Positions 15,253-21,019 of a stretch of 21,019 nucleotides of DNA are shown here, one piece after another. The notes beneath the pieces are model-generated. The model had not been told where the DNA came from. It ran no database searches and was given only the letters and a program-made list of their open reading frames with translations. Location: the NCBI GenBank assembly GCA_902767355.1, contig CACXHG010000032.1, positions 1-21,019 of the forward strand, written 5' to 3'. Positions within the stretch are counted from its first letter, which is position 1; every line of letters begins with the position of its first letter. This DNA comes from an uncultured Bacteroidia bacterium. Its GTDB lineage: Bacteria; Bacteroidota; Bacteroidia; Bacteroidales; UBA932. A program made the position numbers and the translations under genes.

Positions 15253-15260
15253 CAAAGATA
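15253..15260 (-). promoter_or_regulatory. -7 promoter element for guaB
   Basis: Exact TATCTTTG (TAnnTTTG) on the minus strand, giving a leader of about 15-20 nt before the guaB ATG. No TTTG occurs at the expected -33 distance. The element touches the stop codon of the preceding radical SAM gene (15261), so guaB can start independently of that gene. Confidence 0.6.
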
Positions 15261-16187
15261 CTAATTTTTTGCGCCATACAGCCGCCCCTGAAAAGTTTCT
15301 CTGCTCTCCAGTCTTTCTTCAAGCATCCGGTTCAGCTCGGCATTGCGCACAAGACCCCACGGCGTGGAATTCACGAATCTCGGCGGAACCTCCCCTGCAA
15401 AGCGCTCAATCACAAGGTCCGGCCTGAGTCTCTCCAGGAAATCCACAAAGAAATCTATGTAGCCTTCCAGCGTAAATGTCTCGAAGCGTTCGGGATACAA
15501 AGCAAACTCTTCTTCCATTTTCGTGCCTTTTATGATCTGGAGCTGGTGAAACTTCACGCTGTCTATCTTGAGAGTGTTGATTTTATCCGCTGCGGCCATC
15601 ATCATTTCGCGGCTTTCGCCCGGCAGCCCGAAGATGAAATGGGCGCCGGTGGCAATGCCGCGCCCGGCCGTCATCTCCACCGCCCAGACCGCATCCTCCC
15701 AGCTGTGGCCGCGGTTTATGTGCTGCAGGGTCGCATCGTAGCAGGATTCTATGCCGTATTCCACAATCACTATATGCTCTTTGGCCAGGGAGGCCAGATA
15801 GTCCAGCTTTGCGGCGTCCACGCAGTCGGGGCGAGTGCCTATCACCAGACCCTTGACCTCGGGGTGCGCGAGCGCCTGTCCATAGAGTTCCCGGAGCTTT
15901 TCCAGAGGGGCGTATGTGTTGGAATATGGCTGGAAATAAGCCAGATAGCCGCCGGCACGGCGATAGCGGCCGCGGTGGAATTCTATCCCCTCATCCAGCT
16001 GCCGGCCGATGCTCTTGTCCGGGGTGCTGTAGTTCGGGTGGAAGGCGTTGTTGTCGCAGTAGGTGCACCCGCCGCGGCCCTTGGTCCCGTCGCGGTTGGG
16101 GCAGGTAAAACCCGCGTCCACCACCAGTTTCTGGAGGCGGACGCCGTATTTGGTCTTGAAGTATTCCGACTGCGAATTGTAGCGCAT
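15261..16187 (-). CDS. Radical SAM protein, TIGR01212/YhcC family
   Basis: A 308-residue cytoplasmic radical SAM enzyme. The Fe-S cluster cysteines follow the family's wide pattern: Cys29, Cys41 and Cys44 within FTCPNRDGTKGRGGCTYCDN. Also typical are YLAYFQPYSNTYAPLEKL, GLVIGTRPDCVDAAKLDYL, VEYGIESCYDATLQHINRGH and HFIFGLPGESREMMM. The substrate of the family is not established; it belongs with the Elp3/MiaB-like radical SAM superfamily, and a role in RNA modification is often supposed. It starts 3 bp after the stop codon of the glycosidase-like gene, so the two are probably co-transcribed, although no functional link is evident. Only 30 bp separate it from guaB. Confidence 0.92.
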   Translation of the reverse strand: MRYNSQSEYFKTKYGVRLQKLVVDAGFTCPNRDGTKGRGGCTYCDNNAFHPNYSTPDKSIGRQLDEGIEFHRGRYRRAGGYLAYFQPYSNTYAPLEKLRELYGQALAHPEVKGLVIGTRPDCVDAAKLDYLASLAKEHIVIVEYGIESCYDATLQHINRGHSWEDAVWAVEMTAGRGIATGAHFIFGLPGESREMMMAAADKINTLKIDSVKFHQLQIIKGTKMEEEFALYPERFETFTLEGYIDFFVDFLERLRPDLVIERFAGEVPPRFVNSTPWGLVRNAELNRMLEERLESRETFQGRLYGAKN

Positions 16188-16190
16188 CTC

Positions 16191-18209
16191 TTACAGCTTG
16201 ACCTTGAACTCCTTGCCCTCACGGCAGCGGAAGCTGCGGCTGCTAGCGGTGGCATTGTCGGTGATTGTGGTGACAATCTTGCCGCCCTTGCGCTTGCAGC
16301 TTATGTCAAAGTCGCCGCCAAAGGCGCGCACGTGGCGCAGGGCGATCCCGCTCCAACCCTTGGGGAAAGAGGGCTTCATGGTAAAGCTCTTGAAGCCCGT
16401 GGGGCGGATGCCGAACATCCCTTCGGTGAAGATGCGGCAGTAGAGTCCGCTCTCTGCCGAAAGATGGCGCTGAGAGCCTTCCGGCATGGCTTCTACAGGA
16501 TACGGCACATGGTCTTCCAGCAGGCGGCGATGGGTGTAGGCGCTCACCTTGGGGGTGATATAATCGCCCTTGCCGGCATAGTACGCTCCACGGAAGGCGT
16601 ACAGGGTAGAACGGTCCCAGTAGGTCTGTTCGCCCAGCTGCGTCAGCAGGCCTTCGCCGGTGTAGAGGGGACTTTCAAAAAGGGCGTCCACAGTGGCGTC
16701 GGCTCGGTCGAAGATGCCCACCACCAGCGGCATGCATATCCAGGAGCGGAGAGTGTCGTTGCCCTCGTAGTAGCGGTAGGTATCGTAGCCGTCTATGGTG
16801 TGTTCGAAATAATCCTTTATGTTGCGGCGCAATTGCTTTGCCTGACGGCGGTAGCTGCGCACCAGCCTGCCACCCTTGCCGAGTTCCTTTGCCAAGCGGG
16901 AAGCGCTCAGCAGGGCGTCGTAATAGAGCGTGGATGTGCACAGATTGGCCTTGCCCGCCGGGAAGCGGCCCTCCAGCTCGTCGCTGTCGGAGGCGACCAC
17001 TCCGGCGGCGTTCAGTTTGAGGCGGCAATACTCCAGGCACCATTCTATCAGCGGCCAGATATCCGCCGCCTTTTGAGGGTCGGCACACTCCAGGCAGTAG
17101 CGGGCTGCGCCGTAGGCCGTCATGGCCGCATCGCCACGGTCGCCGGCGCCGTTCCAGATACTTTCGCCCTCGGCAATTATGGAGCTGGGGAGCGGATTGT
17201 AGGCGTCGTTCATGAAGCGGGCGTACTGCATATAGCAGTCGTAGGCCGATTTTACGCCCGTCTCATAGCCCGTGAAGGGGAAGAACGGATTCACGTATTC
17301 GCACTGGTCGTTGCACCAGAGGGCGGCATAATAAGCCTCGCCGCCCGGGGCGTGCATCAGACCGCCCTTGGTGGCGATGATGCTCTCGCTGGCGCGCAGC
17401 TTGGCAAAGCGGAATTCGGTGTTTATCACCTCGTCGGGAGTTTCGAGTATCAGATTGTCGCTCAGCTGCTTGAAGAGCCCCATCCGAGCGGCGTATTCGA
17501 CGGGGAAAGCGATTGTGTCCGGCTTTAAGCGCTTCGTCTGAGCCTCATTCTTCTCGTAGGCCTGCATCACCAGGCAGAAATAGCGGCTTTCGCCTGGGGC
17601 AAGAGTGGCCGTGCCGCCGTTAACCAGCTCGATATCCATCACATAGCTGCCTTTGACGCCCTTTTCGGGGTCGCTCTCCCAACTATATTTATAGCCGGGT
17701 ATTTCCAACTTCAGCGACCTGTCGGAGATGTTTCTGGCATAGAACATTTCGTACACCGCCTGGTCTGTGACGCTGGGAAAATCCAGCCGGTTCAGCTCCA
17801 GCTCTGAGGTGGTTTCTCTCACCTTCAGGGTGCCGTCGAGGGCTACTTGAACGACCTTGAAATCCGGGGTCTTGCCGTCCACCTTCAGCATTTTGGCCAC
17901 ATTCGTACTATGATTGTACGGGAAAAAGCCGTGCGTGTTGTTTGGTATCGTCCTCAGCAGCGGGAAGATATGGTGGAATTCGCAGCTGTAGCGGCCATCT
18001 TCGTCTATACTCCAATAGTACACAATCGCGGCCTTCTGCCCGCTCATCTCTATGTGGTCGCTGTGCGGGGCATTGGCGGCGGCGTCCATCACAATGCCGG
18101 TGGAGTCTATCGTCCAGCGGGTTTCGGCCTTTGCCCGCGGCCCGGCAAACATCGCCGCAGCAAGCACCAGCGCCAGCGCCAGGCGGCCTGAAAGGGTTCT
18201 GTGCAACAT
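16191..18209 (-). CDS. Secreted six-hairpin glycosidase-like protein
   Basis: A 672-residue exported protein. The type I signal peptide is MLHRTLSGRLALALVLAAAMFAGPRAKA. An N-terminal beta-sandwich (~30-270: VYYWSIDEDGRYSCEFHHIF, VYEMFYARNISDRSLKLEI, TLAPGESRYFCLVMQAYEKN) is followed by an all-helical region (~280-580) like the (alpha/alpha)6 barrel of six-hairpin glycosidases (EAYYAALWCNDQCEYVNPFF, YETGVKSAYDCYMQYARFMN, KANLCTSTLYYDALLSASRLA, YWDRSTLYAFRGAYYAGKGD). The C-terminal beta domain (PEGSQRHLSAESGLYCRIFTE, GIRPTGFKSFTMKPSFPKGW) resembles that of GH65/GH78/GH95-type enzymes. I cannot place it in a numbered GH family. Candidate acids include Asp/Glu in the CNDQCEY and WNGAGDRGD segments. 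Probably acts on a glycan in the periplasm or outside. A -7 box lies 25-32 bp upstream. Confidence 0.75.
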   Translation of the reverse strand: MLHRTLSGRLALALVLAAAMFAGPRAKAETRWTIDSTGIVMDAAANAPHSDHIEMSGQKAAIVYYWSIDEDGRYSCEFHHIFPLLRTIPNNTHGFFPYNHSTNVAKMLKVDGKTPDFKVVQVALDGTLKVRETTSELELNRLDFPSVTDQAVYEMFYARNISDRSLKLEIPGYKYSWESDPEKGVKGSYVMDIELVNGGTATLAPGESRYFCLVMQAYEKNEAQTKRLKPDTIAFPVEYAARMGLFKQLSDNLILETPDEVINTEFRFAKLRASESIIATKGGLMHAPGGEAYYAALWCNDQCEYVNPFFPFTGYETGVKSAYDCYMQYARFMNDAYNPLPSSIIAEGESIWNGAGDRGDAAMTAYGAARYCLECADPQKAADIWPLIEWCLEYCRLKLNAAGVVASDSDELEGRFPAGKANLCTSTLYYDALLSASRLAKELGKGGRLVRSYRRQAKQLRRNIKDYFEHTIDGYDTYRYYEGNDTLRSWICMPLVVGIFDRADATVDALFESPLYTGEGLLTQLGEQTYWDRSTLYAFRGAYYAGKGDYITPKVSAYTHRRLLEDHVPYPVEAMPEGSQRHLSAESGLYCRIFTEGMFGIRPTGFKSFTMKPSFPKGWSGIALRHVRAFGGDFDISCKRKGGKIVTTITDNATASSRSFRCREGKEFKVKL

Positions 18210-18233
18210 ATTTCTTCAAGTTTTATCTTACTG

Positions 18234-18264
18234 CAAATTTAGAATTAATTACCTTAGCAGAAAA
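18234..18264 (-). promoter_or_regulatory. Promoter for the glycosidase-like/radical SAM unit
   Basis: Minus strand: exact -7 element TAAATTTG (18241-18234), a 19-bp spacer, and TTTT (18264-18261) in place of TTTG at -33. It lies in the 57-bp divergent gap and would give a leader of about 20 nt. Confidence 0.6.
18250..18257 (+). promoter_or_regulatory. Weak -7 element for the NlpC/P60 lipoprotein
   Basis: TACCTTAG differs from TAnnTTTG at one base and overlaps the spacer of the divergent minus-strand promoter. Transcription would begin only a few nt before 18267, which slightly favours the in-frame ATG at 18276 as the real start. Weak evidence. Confidence 0.25.
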
Positions 18265-18266
18265 AT

Positions 18267-19295
18267 ATGCGCTATATGTACTTCCGCAAGCTGTTGTTTG
18301 CCCTTTCGCTGCTGGCAGCCCTCGCCGGCTGCTCCAGGAATTATTCCGTGAGCCCCACCGGAATCACCGGCACACTGCCGATCCCCAAGGCTCCTGCCGA
18401 CGGCGGGCAGTACGGCATCTGCCGCATTTCGGTGGCGAATCTGCGCGAAGACCCTGAATACGAAGCCGAGATGGGCACCCAGCTGCTTATGGGCGCCGTC
18501 TGCAGGGTGATCGAGAAAAAAAGCTATTGGCTTAAGGTAGAAGCCCCCGACGGTTATACCGCCTGGGTCACCGAGGGCAGCCTGCACCCATGCGACGCCT
18601 CCGGCATCATGGCCTGGAAAGCGGCCAGAAGGCTCTTTGTCACAGCGGCTTACACTCCCGTCATGAGCGCACCCGGCAAAGGCGGCGAGATTGTGTGCGA
18701 CGCCGTGCGCGGCTGCATCGTGGCCTGCACGGGAAGCTCCGGCCGATACTGGCGCTGCCGTCTGCCCGACGGCCGCGAGGGCTATATTGCCCGCAAGGCC
18801 GCCTGCGACTGCAGGGAGTATTTCTCTTCCAGAAATCCGTCGGGAGAAGATATCATTGCCGACGCCAAGCTGTATTTGGGCGTGCCATACCTTTGGGGCG
18901 GATCTTCTGGTAAAGGCCTGGACTGCAGCGGACTTTCGCAGCGGGTATATATGGACTGCGGCATCCTGCTGCCGCGCAACGCCTCTCAGCAGGCGCGCGT
19001 TGGCGAAGATATTGACATCAGCGGCGGCTGGGACAATCTGCAGCCGGGCGACCTGGTCTTCTTCGGCCGCAAACGGGACGACGGCAGCACACGCGTCTAT
19101 CACGTAGCCATCTACAAGGGCGACGGGGAGATTATCCAAAGTTCCAAGGGCTGCGTCCACATCGCCTCCATCGTGCGCGGCCGCGGCAATTATTACCCCG
19201 AATCAGGCAACATCGTCTCCGCCCGCCGCATCCTGGGCAGCGACGCTTCCGGCAAAGACTTCTCCAAGATTATCTTTAACGGCTGGTATTTCTGA
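18267..19295 (+). CDS. SH3-domain NlpC/P60 cell-wall peptidase, lipoprotein
   Basis: A 342-residue lipoprotein with lipobox LAALAGC (Cys22 from the ATG at 18267; the ATG at 18276 would also keep the signal). Residues ~45-185 hold two bacterial SH3-like domains (ICRISVANLREDPEYEAEMG, WLKVEAPDGYTAWVTEGSL and RCRLPDGREGYIARKAA). The NlpC/P60 domain follows (~200-330): VPYLWGGSSGKGLDCSGLSQ with nucleophile Cys220, LQPGDLVFFG, and YHVAIYKGDGEIIQSS with His279. The layout resembles YkfC-type gamma-D-Glu-L-Lys/DAP endopeptidases of Bacteroidales, which act in murein turnover or recycling. The third catalytic position, 12 residues after His279, is Gln291 rather than the usual His; Gln or Asn is tolerated in the fold, but activity is less certain. 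It is divergent from the glycosidase-like gene. Confidence 0.9.
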   Translation: MRYMYFRKLLFALSLLAALAGCSRNYSVSPTGITGTLPIPKAPADGGQYGICRISVANLREDPEYEAEMGTQLLMGAVCRVIEKKSYWLKVEAPDGYTAWVTEGSLHPCDASGIMAWKAARRLFVTAAYTPVMSAPGKGGEIVCDAVRGCIVACTGSSGRYWRCRLPDGREGYIARKAACDCREYFSSRNPSGEDIIADAKLYLGVPYLWGGSSGKGLDCSGLSQRVYMDCGILLPRNASQQARVGEDIDISGGWDNLQPGDLVFFGRKRDDGSTRVYHVAIYKGDGEIIQSSKGCVHIASIVRGRGNYYPESGNIVSARRILGSDASGKDFSKIIFNGWYF

Positions 19296-19303
19296 TTTTT
19301 TAT

Positions 19304-19311
19304 TAACTTTG
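19304..19311 (+). promoter_or_regulatory. -7 promoter element for the 89-residue protein gene
   Basis: Exact TAACTTTG 9 bp past the NlpC/P60 stop codon and 24 bp before the ATG at 19336, giving a short A-rich leader (AAACAAACACAAG). No good TTTG lies at the -33 distance. Confidence 0.6.
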
Positions 19312-19335
19312 CGTATTATTTAAAACAAACACAAG

Positions 19336-19605
19336 ATGAATCTCCGTACCATCAAGAAAGACTTTTTATTTGTTACCAACGAATACCTCTCCGACTGCAT
19401 CGCTTTCAGTGATTACTCTGCCGGCAAGAAAGACGACAAAGTGCAGGATCTGGTAAACCAGGCCCTGGCGCTCACCGACACTTGCCTCGAGAAGGTAAAC
19501 CACTATCCTGCAGAAGGAGTCAAGGCATATTTCAGAGAGATCAGCAAGACCTTCTATGAGGGTTATGACGAGCTGTATCTCAAGCTCAGTGAGCTCACAA
19601 AATAA
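19336..19605 (+). CDS. Small helical protein of unknown function
   Basis: An 89-residue cytoplasmic protein with no signal peptide, membrane segment or cysteine motif. It appears all helical: MNLRTIKKDFLFVTNEYLSD, LVNQALALTDTCLEKVNHYP and AYFREISKTFYEGYDELYLK look like three or four amphipathic helices. It resembles a class of uncharacterised short proteins seen as single genes in Bacteroidales, but I cannot name a family. It has its own -7 box and an intrinsic terminator, so it is a monocistronic unit. The independent promoter and compact transcript are compatible with high expression, which is inference. Confidence 0.85.
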   Translation: MNLRTIKKDFLFVTNEYLSDCIAFSDYSAGKKDDKVQDLVNQALALTDTCLEKVNHYPAEGVKAYFREISKTFYEGYDELYLKLSELTK

Positions 19606-19634
19606 GCCGCAATTCTGATTAAAAGTTTAGCTGG

Positions 19635-19671
19635 CAGGCCCCAGGAATGTTCTTGGGGCCTGTTCTGTTTT
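19635..19671 (+). terminator. Intrinsic terminator after the 89-residue protein gene
   Basis: Stem CAGGCCCCA/TGGGGCCTG (19635-19643 with 19654-19662), 9 bp, with a 10-nt loop that could add one or two wobble pairs. A T-rich tail TTCTGTTTT follows on the plus strand. It starts 30 bp beyond the stop codon and ends only 12 bp before the next gene. Confidence 0.85.
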
Positions 19672-19682
19672 GGAAACATACT

Positions 19683-20900
19683 ATGAGAAAGTTTTTGTTT
19701 ATCGCAGCGATGGCCGCCGCCCTGATGTGCGGCTGCAAGAGGGACGACGCCCGCTATGTGGTGATTCTCTCTATGGACGGCTTCCGCTATGACCTGCCGC
19801 AGATGTACGACACCCCCACCCTGGATTCGGTGGCCTCTGTGGGCGTTTTCTCCGTTATCAAGCCGGTGTATCCGTCCATGACGCTGCCCAACCACTATTC
19901 CATGGCCACCGGGCTCTGGCCGGACCGCCACGGCATTGTCAATAACACATTCTACGACAGCGCCTTGGACACCGTCTTCGCAGTCGGGCGCTATGAGACC
20001 CGCTCCAATGCCGAGCTTTATGGCGGGGAGCCCATCTGGAACACTGCCGCCCGCCAGGGCATACTCTGCAATGTCTTCGACTGGATAGGCGTAGAGGCCC
20101 CGGTGAATGGCAAGTTCCCTGCCTACAGCGTTCTCTACGACCCTGCGCGCACCCGCAAGCAGATGGCCGACATGGTGCTGGAGGCCCTCTGCAAAGAGGA
20201 TGTGAGCCAGATTCCCCAGCTGGTGATGTGGTATATAGACGAGCCGGACAAATCGGAACACTATTATACCGCAGAGAGTCCTCAGGTGCGCGCCGTGGTA
20301 GAAAACATCGACAGCGTGCTGTGCTATTTCCTCTCAGAGGTCCGTTCCTCGCCCGTCTATGACAAGATAGATTTTATCTTTACCGCCGACCACGGACACA
20401 CCGAACTGTCTCCAGACCGCTACCTTAATCTCTATAATTCAATAGGTTCTTTGGTAGAGCGCAGCGACAATCAGACGCCGCTGGGCATCACGCCCCGCGA
20501 AGGCTGCATGCAGGCTGTGATGGATTCCCTGGCTGTGTATGCACCCGGCCGCTACCGCTATTGGCTGCGCGAAGATCTGCCCGAAAAATTCCGCTTTGGC
20601 ACGTTCACCTCCCGCATAGCCCCCATCATCGTGCAGCCCGACCTGGGCTGGAGAATTGTCTGCAGCGAGAATCCCGATCTGCGCAAACCCACCCCCGGAA
20701 GTTCCGGCCACGGCTTTGACCCCGACGAGGAGCAGATGCAGATGGTCTTCTACGGCTTCGGGCCGCACTTCAAACGCGGCTACCAACACGACCGCCGCTT
20801 CCGCAGCGCAGACGACTACCTGATAATGTGCCATTTGCTGAATATCGAACCCGCAGAAAACGAATGTAGCTGGGAAGATATAGAAGGCCTTTTTAAATAA
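19683..20900 (+). CDS. Ecto-nucleotide pyrophosphatase/phosphodiesterase family lipoprotein
   Basis: A 405-residue alkaline-phosphatase-superfamily hydrolase exported as a lipoprotein. The ATG at 19683 gives lipobox LMCGC (Cys18); a 12-codon upstream extension lies in the terminator and is rejected. All two-metal ligands of nucleotide pyrophosphatases (NPP) are present: Asp32 (MDGFRYD), nucleophile Thr67 in PSMTLPNHYS, Asp189 and His193 (EPDKSEH), Asp236 and His237 (TADHGHTE), and His343 (SSGHGFDP). GLWPDRHGIVNNTFYD is the family's conserved strand-loop. NPPs cleave phosphodiester or pyrophosphate bonds of nucleotides or lipids; substrate cannot be read from the sequence. No promoter is visible in the 12 bp between the upstream terminator and the ATG region, so expression may depend on read-through. 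The stop codon is 37 bp before tRNA-Arg. Confidence 0.93.
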   Translation: MRKFLFIAAMAAALMCGCKRDDARYVVILSMDGFRYDLPQMYDTPTLDSVASVGVFSVIKPVYPSMTLPNHYSMATGLWPDRHGIVNNTFYDSALDTVFAVGRYETRSNAELYGGEPIWNTAARQGILCNVFDWIGVEAPVNGKFPAYSVLYDPARTRKQMADMVLEALCKEDVSQIPQLVMWYIDEPDKSEHYYTAESPQVRAVVENIDSVLCYFLSEVRSSPVYDKIDFIFTADHGHTELSPDRYLNLYNSIGSLVERSDNQTPLGITPREGCMQAVMDSLAVYAPGRYRYWLREDLPEKFRFGTFTSRIAPIIVQPDLGWRIVCSENPDLRKPTPGSSGHGFDPDEEQMQMVFYGFGPHFKRGYQHDRRFRSADDYLIMCHLLNIEPAENECSWEDIEGLFK

Positions 20901-20921
20901 GCGCTATTTTTCTTACATTTG
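20891..20921 (+). promoter_or_regulatory. Promoter for tRNA-Arg
   Basis: Exact -7 element TACATTTG (20914-20921) with TTTT (20891-20894) 19 bp upstream in place of TTTG. The -33 part lies inside the end of the phosphodiesterase gene. The -7 box ends 16 bp before the mature tRNA 5' end. Confidence 0.65.
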
Positions 20922-20937
20922 CAGTCCCAAAAGGGAT

Positions 20938-21011
20938 GGTCCGGTAGCTCAGCTGGATAGAGCAACAGCCTTCTAAGCTGTGGGTCTTGGGTTCGAATCC
21001 CAACCGGATCA
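20938..21011 (+). tRNA. tRNA-Arg (anticodon TCT)
   Basis: A complete 74-nt cloverleaf. The acceptor stem GGTCCGG/CCGGATC has one G-U pair. The D stem is GCTC/GAGC. The anticodon stem is ACAGC/GCTGT around loop CTTCTAA, with anticodon TCT at 20972-20974, reading AGA. The T arm is TTGGG-TTCGAAT-CCCAA. The discriminator is A at 21011, and CCA is not encoded (CAA follows). Confidence 0.97.
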
Positions 21012-21019
21012 CAAGAGAA

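Noticed and set aside
14463..17528. A 1021-codon open frame on the plus strand across guaB, the radical SAM gene and the glycosidase-like gene
   Set aside because: It is antisense to three well-supported genes. Its translation is low-complexity (Ala, Gly, Val, His, Leu) as expected from the mirror frame of high-GC codons, and it spans gene boundaries.
18249..19160. 303-codon minus-strand frame
   Set aside because: Antisense to the NlpC/P60 lipoprotein with intact Cys and His motifs.

Overview
The window looks like a chromosomal segment of a high-GC member of the Bacteroidales (Bacteroidota). Four things point there: a V-type ATPase operon with a DUF2764 gene between subunits E and A; the gene order guaB, parvulin lipoprotein, surA-like, ostA-like; many lipoproteins with short A-rich leaders instead of Shine-Dalgarno sites; and repeated exact matches to the Bacteroidota -7 promoter element TAnnTTTG. 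The genus cannot be settled from sequence alone; an Alistipes-like or uncultured Bacteroidales genome would fit.

Layout. Positions 1-3806 (minus) hold the start of a V-type ATPase operon, E - DUF2764 - A - B, with B cut by the window edge. A strong intrinsic terminator at 3888-3926 separates it from a two-gene unit (minus) of a small lipoprotein and a SIMPL-domain protein, which has a good promoter at 5139-5172. Positions 5113-8400 are an accessory island: a fimbrillin-like/FISUMP-domain lipoprotein and a 48-residue ORF just upstream of it, flanked by two direct copies of a ~289-bp non-coding repeat (5206-5494 and 8074-8361) and by further palindromes. Positions 8401-15260 (minus) are a tightly packed unit: guaB, a parvulin-type lipoprotein, a SurA-like double-parvulin chaperone and a very long OstA/LptA-like protein. 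The last three are probably outer-membrane biogenesis factors and the last two junctions overlap by 14 and 20 bp. Positions 15261-18209 (minus) pair a YhcC-type radical SAM protein with a secreted six-hairpin glycosidase-like protein.

From 18267 the coding strand switches to plus: an SH3/NlpC-P60 cell-wall lipoprotein, an 89-residue helical protein with its own promoter and terminator, an ecto-nucleotide pyrophosphatase/phosphodiesterase lipoprotein, and tRNA-Arg(TCT) with its own -7 element.

Most genes are ordinary Bacteroidales core genes. The part most worth a second look is the repeat-flanked island at about 5.2-8.4 kb, where two copies of a structured, coding-free repeat sit just 3' of minus-strand sequence and bracket a variable surface lipoprotein gene. 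I did not find a clear new enzymatic or defence system.
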